A stretch of 9,582 nucleotides of DNA from Bacteroidetes bacterium UBA6491 (GTDB taxonomy: Bacteria; Bacteroidota; Bacteroidia; NS11-12g; UBA9320). The notes under the pieces were generated by a model. The model saw only the letters and a list, made by a program, of their open reading frames with translations. It made no database searches and was not told the DNA's origin. This document shows, piece after piece, positions 1-5,814 of this stretch; position 1 is the first letter of the stretch; every line of letters starts with the position of its first letter. Location of the stretch: positions 3,672 to 13,253 of the forward strand of contig DJML01000006.1 of NCBI GenBank assembly GCA_002436505.1, written 5' to 3'. Position numbers and translations under genes: made by a program.

Positions 1-62
1 CGGTAGGACTGGCCAAAATGATCGCAGAGTTTCTTTTAAAGCCAGATCGGAAGATCATCTGA
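1..62 (+). CDS. Possible 3' end of a convergent gene (partial, weak)
   Basis: A plus-strand frame is open from the left edge and ends at TGA (60-62). It encodes about 19 residues ending in GLAKMIAEFLLKPDRKII, which looks like the amphipathic helical tail of a soluble protein. If real, the gene is tail-to-tail with the T9SS protein and overlaps its last 8 bases (55-62), a plausible arrangement. The support is thin: a 20-codon open frame is expected by chance fairly often, and other frames over these bases are open too. No family can be assigned from so short a tail. The alternative is a plain noncoding 3' flank. Confidence 0.25.
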   Translation, partial: VGLAKMIAEFLLKPDRKII

Positions 63-2514
63 GGACAGTTACCGTACCCGATAAGTTTCTGATGTCACCG
101 TCGCAACCTCTGTAGCGCATGAGGTATACGTATGCATCCTGACATACCTTTTCTTCCTTAAATGTTGCATTCCAGCTCTGGATGTCATTTAATGCACTGT
201 CAAATACCTTTTGGCCCCATCTGTTGTATATCTGCAGATGGTATTCCCTTTGTGAGATCTGTTCTGAGAACGGAAACAGATCATTGAGCCCGTCACCATT
301 AGGTGTAAATGCATTTGGCACATACAGATCGTTTGCTAATGCATTCGGGTCTTCCCGTATAAAGACACTATCAATTCCAGTACATTTATATTTGTCTACC
401 ACCTGAAGAACGTAAAGCCCTTCACGTGCTACTCTTATTTTGTTCTTGTCGTCACCGGTGTTCCACTGGTAGCTGACAAATTGTTCATCTATTCCAATGG
501 TTATTTCATCCCTGACGCAAATAGCGGTATCAATGCCCAGGTCTATTTCAGGAGAAGGTGTAATTAATAAGGTAATTGAATCGTACCTGGAGCATCCGTT
601 TGTATCATAGACCAGTACGCTATATTTCCCTGGAGAGGTCACATTGATCGTTTGGCTGGTAGCTTCAGTGTTCCAGCTATAAGTTGCCATGTCGTCCGGA
701 GCCACTAACGTGACATTAAAACTGTCACAATATATGGTGTCGTTCCCAAGGTCAAGAGGGATGACCGGGTTGATCACTTCCAGGGTATCTGAACTATTAC
801 AATGCCTTTGCCATACAGTTACCCAGTATTTGCCCTGATCAGTAATTGTTCTGAACCTGCCCGTTGATCCGTTATCCCACCGGTACCTGGATTCCGGTAT
901 TTCTCCTGCATCTATGGTATATGTGAATTCGTTACAAACGAAATAATAAGGTCCGATTTCAGGTTTGGTAGCAATGAACAGTCGTATCGAGTCGCGGTCA
1001 GTACACCCGATATCATTTCTGATCTGCAGGCTATAGGTCCCTGGTTTGTCAACTGTAAGGTGTCTAAAAGTATCTGCAGGGGAAGTCGACCACTTGTAAT
1101 GTACATTTTCAACTCCTGCATCCAGTTCTCCGTTTACTGCTTCGCAATAAAGAGAATCTTCCGGGAGATCAAGTTTCACCTGGCTGGAATGGATAAATAA
1201 GGTGTCCGTACCGAAGCATGTGAAATAATAAACTTTAACAGTATATATGCCGGTATCCTTTGCCAACACACGTTTGCCGAATTTCCCGTTAGACCATCTT
1301 ATAGATGTTGCTGTGGGGTAATCTGCTTCAAGATAAACCTCAAAATTATCGCAAACGTTTGTATCAGGTCCTATATCAACATTTATTTCTGAAAGAACCT
1401 CAATGAAATCTTCAGTAGTATCTGAGCAGTTTCGATCGTCCAGTGCTATCAGTTTAACCTTGTATTTCCCGTTGCCTGGATAAATATGCGTGGGATTGGT
1501 TTCAAAAGACATTGCTTCCGGATCATTCGGGTCACCAAAATACCATTCAAAATGTGTCGCCTTTTTACTTTGGTTAATGAAATTTACTGTATCGCTGCAC
1601 TCCAGGTCTCTTTTAAAGAAAGCCGCAGTGATTATAGGCTGACAGTTATACACGTTCATCTGGTAATCCCTAAGGGTCTCATTGATAAGCAAACCATTTC
1701 TGTATTCCTTTACTTTAACCCCAACTACGAATTGACCAGTTTTATTCGGGACTACGTGCAATTCCCCCGATTTACGGTTAATGGTCAATATTGGATTTCC
1801 ATGCATCTGGTTATTGGTAGTGTATCCTGCTTGCCAGGTAATTCCTTCATAAGGCGGGTTGGCCGGGAAATCAGGTCTTGGAAACGTTTGGGATGCCCCT
1901 TTGTATGGCTGGTACAATTCATAAACAAGTGAATCACCATCCGGATCAACTGCCGAATGATCCCATATCAGTTCTTCATTAGTGCAAAGGTAATTTGGCG
2001 GAAGTTTCTTGAACCTGGCCATGTTGTTCCATGAGACATCTTTTCTCGGAGGTATCTTCAGCCAGTAGGTTGCCCCGGTCCCTCCGGGAAATATCAGGTT
2101 TGAAATGGAATTATTCCTGCAACAACGCTGGAATGAAAGGATATAACCTTCGTCATTGGGTACTAATGTAATGGTCCTTTTATAGGTATACTGATCAATA
2201 CATTCTGAACTTGGCGGAAGTGCGCAAACATAGTTGGCAACTTTTACACGTTTTGGCGATGAACGTTCTACCAGAATTGTGTCAATGAATGCGTTACTTT
2301 TAGCATTAAAAATTCCTATAATGGCGAATTTGTCCTGCGCAATTGCATCCGGATTCCCATTGAAACAGTCCAGATACAGTTCCATGACGATTTCATAACG
2401 CGTGCTGCTAAGTTGATTGTAATAGAAGTCGCCCCCAACGATATGAGTAGCACCTGAATGAAAATATCCAAGGCATAAAGCAATCATGTAAAAATGACGC
2501 AAACGTTTTTTCAT
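55..2514 (-). CDS. Secreted T9SS type B surface protein with PKD domain and five Ig-like modules
   Basis: This 819-residue protein is predicted to be exported by Sec and then passed through the type IX secretion system to the cell surface or medium. Residues 1-22 form a signal peptide (basic MKKRLRH, hydrophobic core, likely cleavage near SGA|THIVGG). Residues 23-291 are a Cys-rich region that I recall from many large Bacteroidota surface proteins; its hallmarks are THIVGGDF, FQRCCRN (128-133), DPDGDSLVY (190-198) and VVGVKVKEYRNG. Residues 296-375 are PKD-like (FEWYFGD, THIYPGNGKYKVKL). Residues 379-720 hold five Cys-paired Ig-like modules. Residues 726-819 match the gliding-motility-associated C-terminal domain (CHU_C, T9SS type B): VPNAFTPNGDGLNDLF, then YNRWGQKVF and the ending GTVTVLR. 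The start is ATG, directly followed by the signal peptide. The ligand is unknown; adhesion or a matrix role is inference. It lies 119 bp downstream of the glycosyltransferase gene. Confidence 0.9.
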   Translation of the reverse strand: MKKRLRHFYMIALCLGYFHSGATHIVGGDFYYNQLSSTRYEIVMELYLDCFNGNPDAIAQDKFAIIGIFNAKSNAFIDTILVERSSPKRVKVANYVCALPPSSECIDQYTYKRTITLVPNDEGYILSFQRCCRNNSISNLIFPGGTGATYWLKIPPRKDVSWNNMARFKKLPPNYLCTNEELIWDHSAVDPDGDSLVYELYQPYKGASQTFPRPDFPANPPYEGITWQAGYTTNNQMHGNPILTINRKSGELHVVPNKTGQFVVGVKVKEYRNGLLINETLRDYQMNVYNCQPIITAAFFKRDLECSDTVNFINQSKKATHFEWYFGDPNDPEAMSFETNPTHIYPGNGKYKVKLIALDDRNCSDTTEDFIEVLSEINVDIGPDTNVCDNFEVYLEADYPTATSIRWSNGKFGKRVLAKDTGIYTVKVYYFTCFGTDTLFIHSSQVKLDLPEDSLYCEAVNGELDAGVENVHYKWSTSPADTFRHLTVDKPGTYSLQIRNDIGCTDRDSIRLFIATKPEIGPYYFVCNEFTYTIDAGEIPESRYRWDNGSTGRFRTITDQGKYWVTVWQRHCNSSDTLEVINPVIPLDLGNDTIYCDSFNVTLVAPDDMATYSWNTEATSQTINVTSPGKYSVLVYDTNGCSRYDSITLLITPSPEIDLGIDTAICVRDEITIGIDEQFVSYQWNTGDDKNKIRVAREGLYVLQVVDKYKCTGIDSVFIREDPNALANDLYVPNAFTPNGDGLNDLFPFSEQISQREYHLQIYNRWGQKVFDSALNDIQSWNATFKEEKVCQDAYVYLMRYRGCDGDIRNLSGTVTVLR
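355..1380 (-). repeat. Five tandem ~70-residue Ig-like modules with paired cysteines (protein-level repeat)
   Basis: Within the T9SS cargo protein, residues about 379-720 split into five diverged modules. Each opens with a D-[TS]-x-x-C-like strand and carries a Y/W-x-W-[NS]-like core (IRWSNG, YKWSTS, YRWDNG, YSWNTE, YQWNTG). Each then has a G-x-Y strand and a second Cys before an acidic D/S-rich strand. Cys pairs are 388/433, 457/504, 527/572, 596/641 and 666/711, so the within-module distance is 45 residues (47 in the second). The first Cys recurs every 69-70 residues. Each pair probably forms one disulfide in the oxidising periplasm or outside the cell. The DNA copies are too diverged to be a nucleotide repeat, so recent slippage is unlikely. 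Confidence 0.8.
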
Positions 2515-2577
2515 GGGTGACTAAAGACTAGACGACATTTAATGCTCTAAAGTTGCATAAAGGTAAAGAAACATAAT

Positions 2578-2617
2578 GGTCAATTCACTAGTTCCGGAAG
2601 TAATTAAAAGGTCAATT
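2578..2617. promoter_or_regulatory. 8-bp direct repeat upstream of the T9SS cargo gene
   Basis: GGTCAATT occurs at 2578-2585 and again at 2610-2617 (AATTGACC in the direction of transcription), 32 bp apart, which is about three helical turns. Both lie in the 119 bp spacer ahead of the T9SS cargo gene. TTGACC resembles a -35 element, and TACCTTTA (minus strand, 2558-2565) is one base off the Bacteroidota -7 consensus TAnnTTTG. However, the spacing between the two does not fit a standard promoter. The sites could be operator half-sites or chance in AT-rich DNA. Confidence 0.2.
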
Positions 2618-2633
2618 TATTGAAATCGACTAT

Positions 2634-5600
2634 TTACTGTCCGCTGAGCTGCATGAATTGTTGCATGTATTCATTGGCTTTTTGCTCGTTGCCAGCGGCT
2701 TTGAATACTTCACTCATCATGTAATACGCTTCACGGAACTTTGGATTTGCCTGGATCGAAGCGTTGAAATATTTAGCTGCTTCGTTCAGGTTTTTCCTGT
2801 TGGAATTTCCCATCTGGAAATAGCAAAAACCGATCTGGTATAATAATTGATAATTTCCGCCCGAATATTGATATACCAGCAAATAATTATCAATGGCCTG
2901 TTGAAATCTCTGCTGAGCCTGATATATGCCGCCCAGGCCATAATAACCTGAACTGAAATTGTCCTTATAACTTATCGCCGTTTTAAATGCTGATTCGGCC
3001 TTATCAAACTCTTTTTTCTGGAAATAAATGAGTCCAAGCGTATAATATCCCCAGTAGTTTTCAGGTCTTAGATCGATGGAGATACCGGCTTCTTTTTCAG
3101 CTTCATCAAATCTTTTGGCTTCATATAACACCTGTGCAAGCTGTGTGTGGGCTTCTTCCTCCATTGAATCATATGCGATATAATCCTTGTAATAGAAAAT
3201 TGCCGAATCGAGATTTCTTTGTTTATGTGCATTCCTTCCCCTGTGTATTGAATAGTTCTCTCTCTTTACAATAGCAGCAAGGGGCACTCCGTCCACTTCA
3301 ATGGTATGTATTGTCCCTTTGGGAGGGAAATATCCATTCTTGATCTGAGTCGGAGATAAGGTTCTTGAGGTCCAGATCGCATAATCCCAGTTCGGCTTAT
3401 TCCACTCCTGCTCTCTTGCCCAGTGCACTTTTATTTTTCTTATTTCTTGAGTTTTTTCATTGATCTGATCGATCTTATCTCTTAAAAATGTGTTTTCACT
3501 GTTAAACACATCTTCAGTGATAATGCCCTTGTCCTTATAGAACTTCAATTTATCGGCCTCATCCTTGTACTCTTCTTTCTGGCGTTCTAATTCTCTTAGT
3601 TCTTTGCCATTCTTTTGCCATTTGTCGGCATAATACTGGAGGCTAAGTGTCTCGTTATTGCTAGCGACATTGGTGAAATTTTCATCAATGTTTTCATTTT
3701 CGATGAGCCACTTCATTGCAGCTTTCGGTGATTGACACCAGTAGTCGGTTTCGTAATTGCCATAGGCTCCGGCAACACCGCCAACCAATTCATTATAGTA
3801 AACATACTGGAAAGGATGGTTCCTTATCATCCACCAGGTTGTGTTTAACATTAATAAGGACAAAACGGTCACAGCAGAGATCCTTACCCATTTGTTCCAG
3901 GAACTTCCTATGATAAGTTCCCATCCACCGGCTGCAAGCACTACTATCGAAGGATAAATGAATAATAGGTGACGCCATCCATTATAAAGCGCTGAATCTT
4001 TGTAGATGATATAGGCCATCGGAAAGATAAAAGTGAATGCAGAAATTGCTATCACGTTTTTTGAAATACTTTTCCAGGCCTTTTTAAAGAACACGATAAA
4101 GAATGCAATACCCGCAAGAACGAAAAGCGGAACAGTTATTAAAATCAGTTTAGGACCGTAATACCACGGGAATGACTTCATATAATACCGCGTACCATCG
4201 AAAATTTCAAAAATGTGAACGAAGCTGAATTTTTCGAAATTCTGCAATGCGTTGAATGGATGGTTTACGGGGTCTTTGATAGCTGCCGGCCAGAAAATGA
4301 TACCAATAACATAAGCTATTAGTACCGCTACAATTCCTGGTTTTATAAAGCTCAGGAAGTATTTGAACTCCTTGCCTTTGTGCTCTTTTAATGTCAGAAG
4401 AAATTTGATGCCTGCAAACAGGACGAGATAAGCGAAGACCAAAAGGCCTCCCACTCTTATACTCATCAGAATGCCCATGCTTAATGCTACCATTACCAGA
4501 GATTTAAGACGGACCCGGGGAAGGTCTTCTACAAATCGTATGATATAGAAAATACTGATAACGTAGAAAGCAAGGAACGGTATATCTTTTTGGTTGTTAA
4601 AGCTGTGGCCAAATATGGTAGGTGTCAGTAATAGCAGCAGGAACCCAAATACAGCTGTTCGCCAGTTGAAAAGTTTTCTAGCGATCAGGGCGGTAAAGAT
4701 CAGACCGAGCAGAGCAAAGATCGAAATAACAAGGTGGCGGGTCTCATAGATATCAAACGGAGAAATATATTCATTCACTGTTGCTGTAAGCAGGTTCACG
4801 AACGGTCCGTAATTTACCAGGTGGTTATGCAACTTTCTGTCCTGGTCAAGGTTACGTTCATCTTCCCCTCCGGTCTGGAAATAAGAGATGACCTCGGTAA
4901 AGTATTTTCGGTCCTCGGGCTCATCCCAGGTTGTTCCGTAGTCGAAGCTTAGAAGAGGGTAAATGATAAATGTAAAAACGCAGAGTATAGCATAGATAAA
5001 CCGGTAGATCTTATGATTCCCGTCAGACCAGTTTATTTTCTTTTTGAATGGGCTGCTAATGAACCAGTTAACACGTCCTCTGATTGCTTCAATGACCGGG
5101 GCAACGGGAGACGGTTTAAATTGTTTTTCCTTTGCTTTGACCAATGGGATCGGCATGGATTTGAAACCATGGTATGCGGCCATCTGCATAAAGCGATAGG
5201 CATTAAGCTTATTAATGGTCTCAATATATTCCAGCAAGCCAGAGTTAGATGCTTTTTTGGTCCCGACGACAGCAAATCCTGTTTCAGCCCCTCTGCTCTC
5301 TACAGGTGTAAGCACACGTGAAGCGAAATTAAACCAGGCACGGCCAAGGTCAAGTTTCTGTCCTTTGCTTTTAGAATCGGTCACATATAAGGTGTCTGCG
5401 TCAAGCGCTGCTTTTTTTTGCTTAAATGACTGAATATAATTTGAAAGGTGCGCGATATTTTTATAATCCAAAACTCCCAAATACCCTGCACCAGTAGCTT
5501 CGATATGTTCCCTGATCGATACTGGCTGAATGGCCTTTACCTTTTTCATGTCCGGAAAAGATTGGCCGGCAACCAGAAAAATATGCTGGTCGTAAGATAG

Positions 5601-5723
5601 ATTCATGACAATAGAATCCACTTCCTTCGCTTGATCCGGTGTTTGGACACCAAGGATGACAAGTGCCATCGTATCGTTAACGCTCAATGTAGAATTCTGT
5701 GTCTTGTTGCTTTTGGTGTTCAT
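2634..5723 (-). CDS. Large membrane glycosyltransferase: degenerate GT2-like domain, GT-C (GT39/ArnT-like) core, coiled coil, TPR tail
   Basis: This 1029-residue inner-membrane protein probably transfers a sugar from a polyprenyl-phosphate donor on the periplasmic side; donor and acceptor are unknown. Numbering is from the ATG at 5723. Residues about 18-195 resemble a polyprenyl-phosphate GT2 fold but lack the metal-binding acids. About 11 membrane segments follow between about 240 and 632. The loop after the first contains TTWDEPED, with the GT-C acidic pair D267/E268; a later loop has FNNQKDIPF (375-383), typical of bacterial GT39-like enzymes. A soluble part begins near HPFQYVYYNELVGG. It includes a charged coiled coil (about 700-764) and a short conserved stretch (WDYAIWTSRT, PPKGTIHTIEVDGVPLA). 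Residues about 828-1026 form five to six TPRs. An in-frame TTG at 5759 would add 12 residues, but ATG is preferred because the added stretch overlaps a palindrome. The TPR tail may dock protein partners. Confidence 0.82.
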   Translation of the reverse strand: MNTKSNKTQNSTLSVNDTMALVILGVQTPDQAKEVDSIVMNLSYDQHIFLVAGQSFPDMKKVKAIQPVSIREHIEATGAGYLGVLDYKNIAHLSNYIQSFKQKKAALDADTLYVTDSKSKGQKLDLGRAWFNFASRVLTPVESRGAETGFAVVGTKKASNSGLLEYIETINKLNAYRFMQMAAYHGFKSMPIPLVKAKEKQFKPSPVAPVIEAIRGRVNWFISSPFKKKINWSDGNHKIYRFIYAILCVFTFIIYPLLSFDYGTTWDEPEDRKYFTEVISYFQTGGEDERNLDQDRKLHNHLVNYGPFVNLLTATVNEYISPFDIYETRHLVISIFALLGLIFTALIARKLFNWRTAVFGFLLLLLTPTIFGHSFNNQKDIPFLAFYVISIFYIIRFVEDLPRVRLKSLVMVALSMGILMSIRVGGLLVFAYLVLFAGIKFLLTLKEHKGKEFKYFLSFIKPGIVAVLIAYVIGIIFWPAAIKDPVNHPFNALQNFEKFSFVHIFEIFDGTRYYMKSFPWYYGPKLILITVPLFVLAGIAFFIVFFKKAWKSISKNVIAISAFTFIFPMAYIIYKDSALYNGWRHLLFIYPSIVVLAAGGWELIIGSSWNKWVRISAVTVLSLLMLNTTWWMIRNHPFQYVYYNELVGGVAGAYGNYETDYWCQSPKAAMKWLIENENIDENFTNVASNNETLSLQYYADKWQKNGKELRELERQKEEYKDEADKLKFYKDKGIITEDVFNSENTFLRDKIDQINEKTQEIRKIKVHWAREQEWNKPNWDYAIWTSRTLSPTQIKNGYFPPKGTIHTIEVDGVPLAAIVKRENYSIHRGRNAHKQRNLDSAIFYYKDYIAYDSMEEEAHTQLAQVLYEAKRFDEAEKEAGISIDLRPENYWGYYTLGLIYFQKKEFDKAESAFKTAISYKDNFSSGYYGLGGIYQAQQRFQQAIDNYLLVYQYSGGNYQLLYQIGFCYFQMGNSNRKNLNEAAKYFNASIQANPKFREAYYMMSEVFKAAGNEQKANEYMQQFMQLSGQ

Positions 5724-5742
5724 GTTGCCCGTATGTTCTGCC

Positions 5743-5760
5743 TTTGGCAAATATGCCAAA
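5743..5760. promoter_or_regulatory. Perfect 7-bp inverted repeat ahead of the glycosyltransferase gene
   Basis: TTTGGCA and TGCCAAA flank a 4-base centre, giving an 18-base site 19 bases upstream of the preferred ATG. In RNA it can form a 7-bp stem with a 4-base loop. No T-tract follows it in the direction of transcription, so an intrinsic terminator for the upstream DUF5686 gene is unlikely. A repressor or activator operator, or a small leader hairpin, fits better. No known regulator can be assigned. Confidence 0.35.
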
Positions 5761-5814
5761 AATTAAACCAAATTAACAACGAAAGAGGGGCAGTTTGAAG
5801 ACGAATTAAGATTT

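Noticed and set aside
44..54. AGATCGGAAGA, identical to the first 11 bases of a common Illumina adapter
   Set aside because: The match ends after 11 bases and does not continue into the adapter. The adjoining sequence reads straight into the normal end of the T9SS domain, so chance is the simpler explanation. Read mapping over the site would settle it.
1486..1932. Plus-strand open frame of 148 codons
   Set aside because: It lies fully antisense to the PKD and N-terminal region of the T9SS cargo gene, whose protein is clearly recognisable. The translated sequence shows no family features.
2592..2599. Palindrome TTCCGGAA in the spacer after the glycosyltransferase gene
   Set aside because: It has no loop, the flanking bases do not extend the pairing, and no T-tract follows, so it is not a terminator. 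Eight symmetric bases are weak evidence for an operator.
5013..5321. Plus-strand 102-codon frame and an overlapping minus-strand 80-codon frame (5033-5275)
   Set aside because: Both are out of frame within the glycosyltransferase coding region and have shadow-like composition.
5724..5759. TTG start at 5759 for the glycosyltransferase
   Set aside because: It adds only 12 residues without conserved character, begins inside a perfect palindrome, and an ATG follows at 5723. It is still possible, because the nearest upstream in-frame stop is TAA at 5763-5765.
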